DNA of 64,000 bases from Fibrobacter sp. (GTDB lineage Bacteria; Fibrobacterota; Fibrobacteria; Fibrobacterales; Fibrobacteraceae): contig JAKSIK010000009.1 in the NCBI GenBank assembly GCA_024398835.1, positions 26,170 through 90,169 of the forward strand, given 5' to 3'. Below, piece by piece: positions 17,094 through 25,111 of the stretch. The notes beneath the pieces were generated by a model, which was given only the letters and a program-made list of their open reading frames with translations, did not search any database and was not told the DNA's origin. Made by a program: the position numbers and the translations under genes. Position 1 is the first letter of the stretch, and every line of letters starts with the position of its first letter.

Positions 17094-18695
17094 ATGAACA
17101 ACAATCAAGTACAGGAAATTGAATTACAACCAGATCCAGCGCGTATTGTAAACGGTTTAAGAGATACCGGTTATAATTTCAACACCGCAATTGCGGATAT
17201 TGTTGATAATTCAATTGCGGCTAAGGCGACGCGTGTTGATATCAATATTGTAATGAATCCGAAGTTAGAGGTTGCTGTATATATTGCAGATAATGGCATT
17301 GGCATGGATTATAATGGCCTGCAAAATGCAATGAAATATGGCTCTAAGGAACGGTCGGAAAAGAAGAGTCTTGGAAAATTCGGTCTGGGTTTAAAAACGG
17401 CATCCACAGCATTTTGCAAGCAGTTGTCCGTATTGTCTAGAAATGCTGCTGATTCAGAGATAATCAAGGTTCAGTGGGATTTGGATTATATTAGCCGCGT
17501 TGGATTATGGAAACTTCGGATTGTTGAAGCATCTGCAGATGAATTAGATTTGTTTGATGAAACTGCGAATAATTGCAGTGGTACTTTGGTTGTATGGGAT
17601 AAAATCGACAGATTGTTGAAGGATTACAAAAGTAATTCCGCAGCAAAAAAAGCTCTTGATAAAAAAATCGATGAGTTAAAATTCCATATAGCGATGGTGT
17701 TTCAACGTTTTCTTGATGAAAATGATAATCGTGCAGAAAATGTAGAAATAAGAGTGAATGGCGAAAAAATTGAAGCATGGGATCCGTTCTGTGTTAAGGA
17801 ACAAAAAACTTCCTTACTACAGCGAGAAACTGTTCCTGTTGAGATTGGTGATGAGGGAAATTTCTCCTTTGATGTCGCGGCGTATGTAATTCCTAGAAAA
17901 TCGGAATTTAGTTCCAAGGAAGTTGCTGATAAAGCTAGAGGAAATAATGATTTCCAGGGATTCTATGTTTATCGTGAAAATAGACTTATTCATTTTGGTG
18001 ATTGGCTGGGATTCTTTACGAAAGAACCGCATTATTCTCTATTGCGTGTGGAATTTTCCTTTGGGCAGGAATTAGATGAACTTCTAAATGTTGATATAAA
18101 AAAATCAAGAATCCTGTTGATATCAGAATTGTCTGATTATCTAATTAGATTCCTGAATGCTCCCCGTCGTGAAGCACAAAGAAGGTATAGAGAAGGACAG
18201 ACGAGTGATATTCACAAACCGGGTAAAAGCGTTCATGAATCCTCAAATTCGACTATCGAGGCAAAAGGAGCTGAAGTTCAAGAATCGAGATTGACGCCGA
18301 CCGGAAAACCGAATGAGGCTTTGGTTGAAAATTCCAATGGTTCTTTTACTAAAAAAATTACCATCGGAAATGCAGAATCTCCGAAGCAGTGTCGTGTGGT
18401 TCCTGTAGAAACCATTGACGGAAACGCGCTGTGGGAGCCGGCTTTGATTGATGGAAAAAATGCTGTAAGAATTAACGAAGGTCATGATTTCTATAAAAAG
18501 GTATACGGCCCTATTCTTTCTAAGGGTGTCGTTGTAGAAGGCTTGGATGATTTGCTTTGGGCGCTTGCAGAAGCAGAAAATTCGACCTGTAATCAAGCGA
18601 CAATTGAAAATTACGAGGAAATGCGTTATATGGTTTCGCGCATTCTTCGCAAACTTGTCGCTGATTTGCCAGATCCTGCATTGGATGAAAATTAA
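17094..18695 (+). CDS. MORC/MutL-like GHKL ATPase
   Basis: 533 residues; ATG 17094 is preceded by AAGGAG. The GHKL ATP-binding site is complete: N-box AIADIVDNSIAA near residue 35, G1 IADNGIGMD near 66, G2 GKFGLGLKTAS near 97. The general-base Glu of MutL's N-box is Asp here. An S5-fold-like second domain follows (about 200-330, FYVYRENRLIHFGDWLGF), then a variable linker and a helical C-terminus. Such ATPases dimerise as ATP-driven clamps on DNA. Proteins of this type in operons with methylases, SNF2 ATPases and nucleases were proposed as restriction-modification-like systems and the origin of eukaryotic MORC (Iyer, Abhiman and Aravind 2008, from memory). Confidence 0.9.
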   Translation: MNNNQVQEIELQPDPARIVNGLRDTGYNFNTAIADIVDNSIAAKATRVDINIVMNPKLEVAVYIADNGIGMDYNGLQNAMKYGSKERSEKKSLGKFGLGLKTASTAFCKQLSVLSRNAADSEIIKVQWDLDYISRVGLWKLRIVEASADELDLFDETANNCSGTLVVWDKIDRLLKDYKSNSAAKKALDKKIDELKFHIAMVFQRFLDENDNRAENVEIRVNGEKIEAWDPFCVKEQKTSLLQRETVPVEIGDEGNFSFDVAAYVIPRKSEFSSKEVADKARGNNDFQGFYVYRENRLIHFGDWLGFFTKEPHYSLLRVEFSFGQELDELLNVDIKKSRILLISELSDYLIRFLNAPRREAQRRYREGQTSDIHKPGKSVHESSNSTIEAKGAEVQESRLTPTGKPNEALVENSNGSFTKKITIGNAESPKQCRVVPVETIDGNALWEPALIDGKNAVRINEGHDFYKKVYGPILSKGVVVEGLDDLLWALAEAENSTCNQATIENYEEMRYMVSRILRKLVADLPDPALDEN

Positions 18696-18697
18696 TT

Positions 18698-19531
18698 ATG
18701 CTGTGCAAAGATCTTCAGAAATATTTGGAAGATGTTTTTTCAATGCCCTTCTGCGTTTCAGTTGAAACGCAGGATGGGGATGATGTGTATTTGTCTTACC
18801 CTAAAAATGAAGATCAGGCTTTTTTTGAAGTTCATACTAGAATAAAGAATAATATTCGAGTGGTTGTTGAAATTGAACCGCAGAAATACGCCGCACAATT
18901 ACTTCGTGAAATGTCATACGCACCTAATGATAAGAAAAAAATATTTCTTTCCTATTATGAGGCTCTTAGGTGTAAGCGAGTTAAATTTGAACTCAAGATA
19001 AACGGTACTTTATGCGACCAGATTGACGATTCCCTTTGGAAAGATTCTTGGAAGCAGTTGTATTGTAGGTTTACCCGAGTTCCCGTAATAGATTTAAATG
19101 ACGAATACGACGAATCTTTTGTTGTATGTGAATGGACAAAGCAGGCGTATACTTTGTTTTTTGCACTTTTAAATATTGTGGATGCCGAATTTGAATATGG
19201 CGGGAAAGAGGAAGGTAATTGTTTCCAAGTTGTCGCGAATAGGTACGAACGTAATCCTATAAACCGTGAGTTATGTCTTGCAAAAAAAGGTTATGCTTGC
19301 GGTATATGTGGTTTTGATTTCAAAACCGTTTATGGAATTATTGGACAAAAATTCATTCATGTTCATCACCTAATTCCTGTATCAAAAATGGGACCAAATT
19401 ATGTTGTGAATCCAGTGAAGGATTTGATTCCGATATGTCCCAATTGTCACGCAATGTTGCATAGGAAAGATCCGCCTTATACCCCAGAGGAAATGCGAGA
19501 CATTCTTGCCATAAATCAGATAGACTCTTGA
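18698..19531 (+). CDS. HNH endonuclease
   Basis: 277 residues, starting two bases after the GHKL stop. The C-terminal nuclease domain has a zinc knuckle CGIC near residue 201, then FIHVHHLIPVSKMG (the His-His of HNH), the Asn in VNPVKDLIPICPNCHAMLH, and a second Cys pair with the final His. The N-terminal ~190 residues do not match a family I know and may bind DNA or partners. HNH enzymes make metal-dependent DNA breaks. Being last in the methyltransferase operon, it is the probable cutting subunit acting on unmodified or invading DNA. Confidence 0.92.
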   Translation: MLCKDLQKYLEDVFSMPFCVSVETQDGDDVYLSYPKNEDQAFFEVHTRIKNNIRVVVEIEPQKYAAQLLREMSYAPNDKKKIFLSYYEALRCKRVKFELKINGTLCDQIDDSLWKDSWKQLYCRFTRVPVIDLNDEYDESFVVCEWTKQAYTLFFALLNIVDAEFEYGGKEEGNCFQVVANRYERNPINRELCLAKKGYACGICGFDFKTVYGIIGQKFIHVHHLIPVSKMGPNYVVNPVKDLIPICPNCHAMLHRKDPPYTPEEMRDILAINQIDS

Positions 19532-19539
19532 TTTGTATG

Positions 19540-19730
19540 TTTTTGTAAGTTGTGCAGTCGTACAATGATTTTTGATATGGTAAGCGACTGGAAATGTCAA
19601 CGAAAATCACCCTTACCACAAAATCGTTGGCATCCAACTTGATGTCAAATCCGTCATGCGCAATTATCGTCGAAACGAAATCGCGCAATACGCCCTGGCG
19701 AATGTTGTAAAACAAATAGCCGTCAACCCA
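19540..19730 (-). pseudogene. Possible gene relic at the right edge of the island
   Basis: A minus-strand frame reads VDGYLFYNIRQGVLRDFVST, then HDGFDIKLDANDFVVRVIFV, with codon use closer to the housekeeping genes than to the AT-rich operon. It follows an in-frame TGA and has no clear start or ribosome-binding site, and its 3' end runs antisense into the HNH gene. I could not assign a family. It may be the remnant of a gene cut by island insertion. Confidence 0.25.
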
Positions 19731-19796
19731 TCAACCAAAATCCAGGCAAAAAAAATATTTGCCCTGAAATGACGAAAATAGCCGATTCTAACTAGC

Positions 19797-20798
19797 TTAT
19801 TTAATCTTCCATTCCAGAGTCTTGCCGGCGGCGAGGGGAACGACACCGTTCACGATTTCTGGAACAGTCCATTTTTCCTGCACGACTTCAATCTTTTTCG
19901 TGGTGCGCGGGAGGCCGTAGAAGTCGGCGCCGAATCCTGCGATGAAGTCCGGGAGTTTGTCCAAGTGGCCAGCCTTCTCGAACTCCTGAACCAGAAGCGG
20001 AATGGCCACGGGAGCGCTGTAGACGCCGGCGGCACCGCAGGGGCATTCTTTTTTGCCCTGCTGATGAGGCGCCGAGTCTGTCCCGAGGAAGAACTTGGGA
20101 GATCCACTGAAAGCTGCCTCACGAATAGCCGCCCGATCTTCGGGACGCTTGGGCAGAGGCTTGCAGAAGTGATGAGGCCGGAGGGCATCACCCACCACAT
20201 CATCCAGCGTCATCATCAAATGATGCACCGTGAAGGTAGCCGCCACATTGGCAGGGAGACGCTTCACCGCTTCCACAGATTTTGCGCTGGAAAGATGTTC
20301 AAACACGATGCGGAGTTTCGGGAACTTTTCCGCGAGAGTTTCTACACGCTTGATGAAGGCGGGTTCACGGTCCAGACAAAATTCGCCGGGTTCCTCACCA
20401 TGAACGCAAAGCACCAGGCCAAGCTTTTCCATCATGGCAACCACAGGGAAGATTCCCTCAAAATCGCTGATGCCATCCTGACTGTTGGTGGTAACGCCTG
20501 CAGGGTAATACTTGCCAGCCACAACGCCCACCGCCATCATGTCCTTCAAATCCTGTTCCGTATAATTTGGATTCAGCTTGAAAGTCATGAGGGGTTCAAA
20601 ATCCGGGCGCACATCGGCAGCGGCAGCGAGAATCTCTTTCTTGTACTGCGCAATGGCTGCGGCACTGGTCATGGCAGGCACGGTGTTCGGCATAATGATG
20701 GCACGACCAAACTGGGAAACCAAATCCCGGACATAGCCCGGCATCAAATCGCCCTGGCGAAGGTGTGCATGAAAATCATCTGGAAGAGGAAGAAACAT
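19797..20798 (-). CDS. pyrC: Dihydroorotase
   Basis: 333 residues, the length of the class II (E. coli PyrC-like) enzyme. The metal-binding start DDFHAHLRQGD gives the H-x-H pair; the carbamylated lysine is likely in AGKYYPAGVTTNS; later histidines are in LCVHGEEPG and IVFEHLSS; the catalytic Asp is in LGTDSAPHQQGKKE. It closes carbamoyl-aspartate to dihydroorotate in pyrimidine synthesis. No Shine-Dalgarno sequence precedes the ATG; instead an AT-rich heptamer array begins nine bases upstream. It is the first native gene on the right side of the island. Confidence 0.95.
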   Translation of the reverse strand: MFLPLPDDFHAHLRQGDLMPGYVRDLVSQFGRAIIMPNTVPAMTSAAAIAQYKKEILAAAADVRPDFEPLMTFKLNPNYTEQDLKDMMAVGVVAGKYYPAGVTTNSQDGISDFEGIFPVVAMMEKLGLVLCVHGEEPGEFCLDREPAFIKRVETLAEKFPKLRIVFEHLSSAKSVEAVKRLPANVAATFTVHHLMMTLDDVVGDALRPHHFCKPLPKRPEDRAAIREAAFSGSPKFFLGTDSAPHQQGKKECPCGAAGVYSAPVAIPLLVQEFEKAGHLDKLPDFIAGFGADFYGLPRTTKKIEVVQEKWTVPEIVNGVVPLAAGKTLEWKIK

Positions 20799-20806
20799 GA
20801 CTAATT

Positions 20807-20834
20807 ATGAGTTATGAATTATGAATTATGAATT
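20807..20834. repeat. Heptanucleotide array ATGAATT x4 upstream of pyrC
   Basis: ATGAGTT, ATGAATT, ATGAATT, ATGAATT in perfect phase, that is AATTCAT repeats in the pyrC direction. They contain three CATAAT hexamers (one mismatch from a -10 box), the nearest five bases before the pyrC ATG. Confidence 0.85.
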
Positions 20835-20891
20835 ATTTCATAAGATAATATAGATAAACAAATTTCTGTACTGGTCGAACCACATCTAAAA

Positions 20892-20919
20892 TTCATAATT
20901 CTGCATTCTTAATTCTGCA
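20892..20919. repeat. Heptanucleotide TTCNNNA array downstream of mlaF
   Basis: TTCATAA, TTCTGCA, TTCTTAA, TTCTGCA in phase, ending five bases from the mlaF stop codon. Same family as the array at glgA and, inverted, at pyrC. Confidence 0.85.
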
Positions 20920-20924
20920 TTAAT

Positions 20925-21743
20925 TTACCCGCTGGTGCGTACGTCGCGGAATAGTTCGCGTGAAATATCCGTATCGGAGTCCACCCAGTAATCAAAGGAT
21001 TTCGGCTCTGTCAAAGTTTTCTGGTGCAAGAAACAGATGTTGCAATCCAATTCCTTCGCCATCATCAAGTCGTGAGTCACGATGACAATGGAGGTTTTGA
21101 ACAAAGTACGCATGTTGTCAATCAGCGGAAGGAGATTGCGGCGGTTGTAGTTGTCAAGCCCTGCCGTAGGTTCGTCCATCAAAAGAAGCTGCGGGTCCAT
21201 GGCCCAGGCGCGAGCAATGGCAACACGTTTCTGCATGCCAACGCTCAACTGGTGCGGGAACAAGTCTGCGCTGTCACGCACGCGCATCAAGTCCATAGCC
21301 ATGCGGATTTTTTCTTCAATCTCTGCTGCATTTCCTTTTTTGTGGTAGCGCAGCGGAAGTCCGATGTTATCCTTCACGCGAATGTTTGAGATAAGGGCCC
21401 CATTCTGGAACACCATTCCCACCTGGCGTTTTGCCACTTCCAAAGCCGTCAAACGTTCTGGCGGAATGTATTCCCCGAAGTAGTAGATGCGCCCTTGGTT
21501 GGGGCGAGAAAGCCCGGCAATCACTCGCAAAAAGGCACTCTTTCCCTGGCCAGAAGGGCCGCCGATGCAAAGCGTCTCACCGCGCTTCACCAAAAGATTC
21601 GCGCCAGAAATAAGTTCCTTGTCATTGGGGGCTGTCTTTCCCATTTCAAAGAAGCCTAGCGCCCGCGGCTTAGAAACCGTGGTCCCCGCCAAGTTCCCGT
21701 AAGTCAAGTGCAAATCTTCTACGCGTAAAGCTTCGTCTTGCAT
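20925..21743 (-). CDS. mlaF: ABC transporter ATP-binding protein, MlaF-like
   Basis: 272 residues. Walker A is GGPSGQGKSAFLRV near residue 60, the signature is LSVGMQKRVAIARAWAMDPQ near 165, and Walker B is LLLMDEPTAGLD. The signature VGMQKR form is typical of the MlaF/Ttg2A family. It would power phospholipid traffic between inner and outer membrane with the permease MlaE, encoded nine bases upstream, and the MCE protein MlaD, encoded far away at 40,763. Residues 10-45 hold an insertion relative to short ABC ATPases (PRALGFFEMGKTAPNDKE). Confidence 0.88.
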   Translation of the reverse strand: MQDEALRVEDLHLTYGNLAGTTVSKPRALGFFEMGKTAPNDKELISGANLLVKRGETLCIGGPSGQGKSAFLRVIAGLSRPNQGRIYYFGEYIPPERLTALEVAKRQVGMVFQNGALISNIRVKDNIGLPLRYHKKGNAAEIEEKIRMAMDLMRVRDSADLFPHQLSVGMQKRVAIARAWAMDPQLLLMDEPTAGLDNYNRRNLLPLIDNMRTLFKTSIVIVTHDLMMAKELDCNICFLHQKTLTEPKSFDYWVDSDTDISRELFRDVRTSG

Positions 21744-21752
21744 TCGGTGCCT

Positions 21753-22649
21753 CTAAATAATCTTCGAAATCTCGTTAAAGTAGTCAAAGAAATAGAACAG
21801 GGAAAGGAACACGTCGGCGCAAACAATGTAGAGAAAAGATTTGATCACGGAACGGGAGGTTGCCTTTGGCACCTGGCGAATATCGCGGGGAATGTTTAGC
21901 GCCTGATAGCAAGCGTTAGTCGTAATAATGCAACCAAAAATCAGGGGCTTCACCACAATCAGCACAAAATCCATCATAGACATGGCCTTCAAAATTTCTG
22001 TGGAGAGATAATCCCATGTCAACTGCAAATTCAGCGCATTGCCGCTAATAAAAATCACAAACTTCGTCACGATAAACCCAGACACAATGGCGCTGGTGCT
22101 AAAGAAGATGGTCATGATGAAAGTGGCAATGGAGCCACCAATGAGGCCTGGCATCACGAGATAACGTATAGGGTCCACCCCCATGGAAGCAAGCGCATCC
22201 ACTTCGGAACTAATCACCATGCTACCCACGTAAGTGGTAAGGGAAGAACCACTTCGACCTGCAATCAAAAACGCCGTAAGAATGGGCCCCAGTTCGCGGA
22301 TAATCACCACCACCATGAGGCTCCCCACCACGTCGGAAAAGCCCACCTTCCCCATCAAGGTCATGATTTCTACAATCACCACCGTTCCGAACAAAGTAGC
22401 CACCACAAAGAGGATGGGGAAAATTTCCACCCCCGTGAAGAAGGTCTGCATGATGATGTTCTTGGAGTCGGTCTTGAAACTGCGGCTTTTGGAAAACAGA
22501 GAACCCAGAGCACGGAAAAACAAGACCACCTGCTGGCCTGCCGTGCGATGCATGAGGAACATTCCCAACTTGTGGAAAAGCGTTCCCATCAGGGTGAATC
22601 GCGCCATTTCTCTGTTATCGTTCTGCGTCATTGGTTCCGTTAATCGCAC
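21753..22649 (-). CDS. mlaE: MlaE-family phospholipid ABC transporter permease
   Basis: Up to 298 residues; starts at 22649, 22631 or 22607 are possible, the first two overlapping the end of engB. Five or so membrane helices are visible. The family core GPILTAFLIAGRSGSSLTTY and VGSMVISSEVDALASMGVDP is well conserved. An N-terminal amphipathic part (ALGSLFSKSRSFK) precedes the helices. It forms the inner-membrane part of the Mla-type lipid transporter with MlaF next to it. No mlaB, mlaC or mlaD gene is adjacent. Confidence 0.88.
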   Translation of the reverse strand: MRLTEPMTQNDNREMARFTLMGTLFHKLGMFLMHRTAGQQVVLFFRALGSLFSKSRSFKTDSKNIIMQTFFTGVEIFPILFVVATLFGTVVIVEIMTLMGKVGFSDVVGSLMVVVIIRELGPILTAFLIAGRSGSSLTTYVGSMVISSEVDALASMGVDPIRYLVMPGLIGGSIATFIMTIFFSTSAIVSGFIVTKFVIFISGNALNLQLTWDYLSTEILKAMSMMDFVLIVVKPLIFGCIITTNACYQALNIPRDIRQVPKATSRSVIKSFLYIVCADVFLSLFYFFDYFNEISKII

Positions 22650-23268
22650 CTAGAATTTCTTGCCAAAGAGCTTCCAAACCAAACTTCTTCAAAACACTCA
22701 CACACAAAGGGGGCGTAGGGAGAGAAAGTCGTTCCTGAATCAGCTTCAGGTTCTTGGCCAGTTCCGTCTGGTTCACTTTGTCGCGCTTGCTCGCCACCAC
22801 CAGCACGGGGCAGCCTGTTGCGCGAATGCTTTCCACCGTCTCGATGTCGATGGGAGTTCCGCCATGACGGATGTCCACCAAATAGACAAGGCCGCACAAG
22901 TCCTTACACTTCTCTACATACTCCCGAATGAATTTCGCCATTTCGTCCCGCTTGGCGACACTGACCTGGGCGAAACCCACTCCTGGTAAATCTACAAGAA
23001 AAAAAGCGTCATTGACTTTGAAAAAATTGAGTTCCCGTGTTTTTCCCGGCGTGGAGCTGACTTTCACCAGCTTTTTCTGCCCCATGAGCGCATTCAGGAG
23101 GGAAGACTTCCCTACATTGGAACGGCCAAGGAACGCCACCTGGGGCACGCCTTCATTGGGAACACCCTTCAAAGAAATTGCGCTTTTTGCAAATGCGGAA
23201 GAGGTGACTGTAAAATCGCCAAACTTTACAGGCGCCTGACGGGATTTGTTCTGCGGGTCGAAACTCAT
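22615..23268 (-). CDS. engB: Ribosome biogenesis GTP-binding protein EngB/YsxC
   Basis: 217 residues, usual size. G1 is GRSNVGKSSLLNAL near residue 48, G2 region STPGKTRELNFF, G3 VDLPGVGFAQV, and G4 VVASKRDK (Ser-Lys-x-Asp in place of Thr-Lys-x-Asp). This essential small GTPase helps assemble the 50S ribosomal subunit. It overlaps recR by 4 bp upstream and mlaE by up to 35 bp downstream, so the run recR-engB-mlaE-mlaF is translationally coupled. Confidence 0.94.
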   Translation of the reverse strand: MSFDPQNKSRQAPVKFGDFTVTSSAFAKSAISLKGVPNEGVPQVAFLGRSNVGKSSLLNALMGQKKLVKVSSTPGKTRELNFFKVNDAFFLVDLPGVGFAQVSVAKRDEMAKFIREYVEKCKDLCGLVYLVDIRHGGTPIDIETVESIRATGCPVLVVASKRDKVNQTELAKNLKLIQERLSLPTPPLCVSVLKKFGLEALWQEILGAINGTNDAER

Positions 23269-23882
23269 AGCGACACTCTCCCTTCGAAAGCCCGAAGCAT
23301 GGTAACTTCATCCACAAATTCGAGGTCGCTCCCCATGGGAATGCCACGGGCAAGGCGCGTACGCTTCACGTTCACGCCTGCAAGCATGCGGTCTATCATG
23401 AGGGCGGTGCTGTCGGCCTCAGGACTGCTGCCGAGCGCCAAAACCAGTTCTTCAATGCCTTCCGTCTTGATGCGTTCCACCAGTTCCGGCAAATGGAGAT
23501 GTTCCGGGCCAATCCCATCCAGTGGAGAAATCACGCCACCTAGAACAAAGTAAAGCCCTTTATAAATTCCGGAACGTTCAAAAGGAACAATATCCGAACT
23601 TTTCTCTACAACACAAATCGATTTGGCGCCCACGCGGGAGGCGCAAATGGGGCAAACTTCCTGGTCTGTAAATCCATGACATTTGGGGCACGGATGCACC
23701 TTCTCAGCCGCGTTCAGCATGTTGTTGGAGAAGCGCTCCACATCGGCCTTACTGCGGGTAAGCATGTGATACGCCAAACGGCGGGCGGTCTTCTGCCCTA
23801 TTCCAGGGAGTCCCGCAAATTCCGCAATCAGCGCTTCAAGACTTTGAGGTTCAACGTTCATGGGTCCAGGAATAAGCGTCAT
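23265..23882 (-). CDS. recR: Recombination protein RecR
   Basis: 205 residues. The order is a helix-hairpin-helix near residue 25 (FAGLPGIGQKTARRLAYHML), a four-cysteine zinc finger (CPKC ... CPIC) near 65-80, a Toprim domain (ICVVEKSSDIVPFERSG ... GVISPLDGIGPEHL), and a C-terminal ATP-less Walker-B-like end. It works with RecF/RecO to load RecA at gaps. Start is either 23882, overlapping the upstream gene by 32 bp, or the ATG at 23861; neither has a clear ribosome-binding site. Confidence 0.94.
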   Translation of the reverse strand: MTLIPGPMNVEPQSLEALIAEFAGLPGIGQKTARRLAYHMLTRSKADVERFSNNMLNAAEKVHPCPKCHGFTDQEVCPICASRVGAKSICVVEKSSDIVPFERSGIYKGLYFVLGGVISPLDGIGPEHLHLPELVERIKTEGIEELVLALGSSPEADSTALMIDRMLAGVNVKRTRLARGIPMGSDLEFVDEVTMLRAFEGRVSL

Positions 23883-25086
23883 TGACGCAACGGTTCAAAA
23901 GGTTTACATTCAAATTCAACTTTTGAAGCAAGTCGCGGATGACGGACTGCCTATCCTGTTCCACAGCATCAGCAAGACGGAGTAAGAGGCCGAGACGACC
24001 AGAGCCTGCAAGCAAGGCTTCGCACATTTCGTCATCGGCAGAAGAGTCCTTCAAAATAGAATCCAGCGGTGCGCCCACGAGAGCGTCCATGCGGCTGATG
24101 AGCCCCACAGTGAAGGCGCGGGCCGGCATGTCTTCATCTGGGCCATAAACCACGCGAGCCAAAAGTTCCAGGAACTTCGCCCGATGGCTGGCGTTCTGGA
24201 ACAAGGGAGAGCTCTGAGGTGCCACGCCCATTTCCGGCCGGGCGTAAAGCATGAGCATGAGCCATTCCTGAATATTCCGCATGCCAATCCAGGCAATGGC
24301 GTCTTTCACTTCAGAGATGTTCTGCTGCTTGTACTGGGCATCGGAATTTACGAACCGGAGGAGGTTCTCTGAAAGTTCCGGACAGTCCTTCAAACTCTTG
24401 CAAAGTTGTGCAAGCGTCGGGTGCTTCCGCAATAGCAAAAGCATCTTCAGGATGGCGGCAGAAGTAGAGTCAATCTTTTTCCCGGTGACGATTTCGGGCT
24501 TGGCAAAGAAGAAACCCTGGAAAAGTTCATAACCTTCCGCAATGCGCTTCTTGAAGCATTTGGCGTCTTCCACCTTCTCTGCCAAAAGCTTGATGTCTTT
24601 TTCCTTGAAGAACGTCGCAGCCTTCGCAAGATTCGCTTCGGAATTATCCACCACATCCATCTTCACGTAGGAGACGTAGGGGAACAGCGGCTCAAAGCGG
24701 GAAATGAATTCCTTGTTGAAGATGAAATCATCCAATGCCAGTTCAAAACCGCGGGCCTTATAGCGCTTCACGGCCTTCACCAAAGTGGCATCCACCTTTA
24801 CATCTTCCAGAATCTCAAGCACAAAGCACTTCGGGTTCAACAGCCCGAACATATCGCCCAAAAGCATTTCCCGGCTGCAGTTCACAAAGGCCTTATGGTT
24901 CCCGATAAGTTTGGGGAGACCGATGTTGTTCAACACATTCTCAAGAACCTGTGCTGTCGCCAGCACATCGCTAGCGATAACCGCCGAGTCGCTGGTAGGC
25001 GAATCGCGGAACAAGAGTTCGTAGGCAAAGATTCTTCTATTGCCATCGAGAATGGGTTGGCGTGCTAAGTAGGCTAAGGATTCCAT
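23851..25086 (-). CDS. Degenerate EAL plus HDOD domain signalling protein (YuxH type)
   Basis: 411 residues. An EAL-like fold spans about 1-200 and an HDOD domain about 200-400 (LAQLCKSLKDCPELSENLLR, AIAWIGMRNIQEWLMLMLYA). The EAL signature reads YELLFR instead of E-A-L and the metal-binding DDFG reads LDDFIF; other catalytic residues are also changed. It is therefore unlikely to hydrolyse cyclic-di-GMP and more likely binds a partner or ligand. YuxH-type proteins with this order are common. It overlaps recR, so it is part of the same transcript, but its signal input is unknown. Confidence 0.85.
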   Translation of the reverse strand: MESLAYLARQPILDGNRRIFAYELLFRDSPTSDSAVIASDVLATAQVLENVLNNIGLPKLIGNHKAFVNCSREMLLGDMFGLLNPKCFVLEILEDVKVDATLVKAVKRYKARGFELALDDFIFNKEFISRFEPLFPYVSYVKMDVVDNSEANLAKAATFFKEKDIKLLAEKVEDAKCFKKRIAEGYELFQGFFFAKPEIVTGKKIDSTSAAILKMLLLLRKHPTLAQLCKSLKDCPELSENLLRFVNSDAQYKQQNISEVKDAIAWIGMRNIQEWLMLMLYARPEMGVAPQSSPLFQNASHRAKFLELLARVVYGPDEDMPARAFTVGLISRMDALVGAPLDSILKDSSADDEMCEALLAGSGRLGLLLRLADAVEQDRQSVIRDLLQKLNLNVNLLNRCVNDAYSWTHER

Positions 25087-25111
25087 CCGCGGACCAAATG
25101 TCTATGGCGCA

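Noticed and set aside
13226..19531. DISARM, BREX or type I restriction system
   Set aside because: No DUF1998, PLD-type DrmC, PglX/PglZ, HsdR or HsdS homologue in the operon; the set fits the MORC/SNF2/HNH type better.
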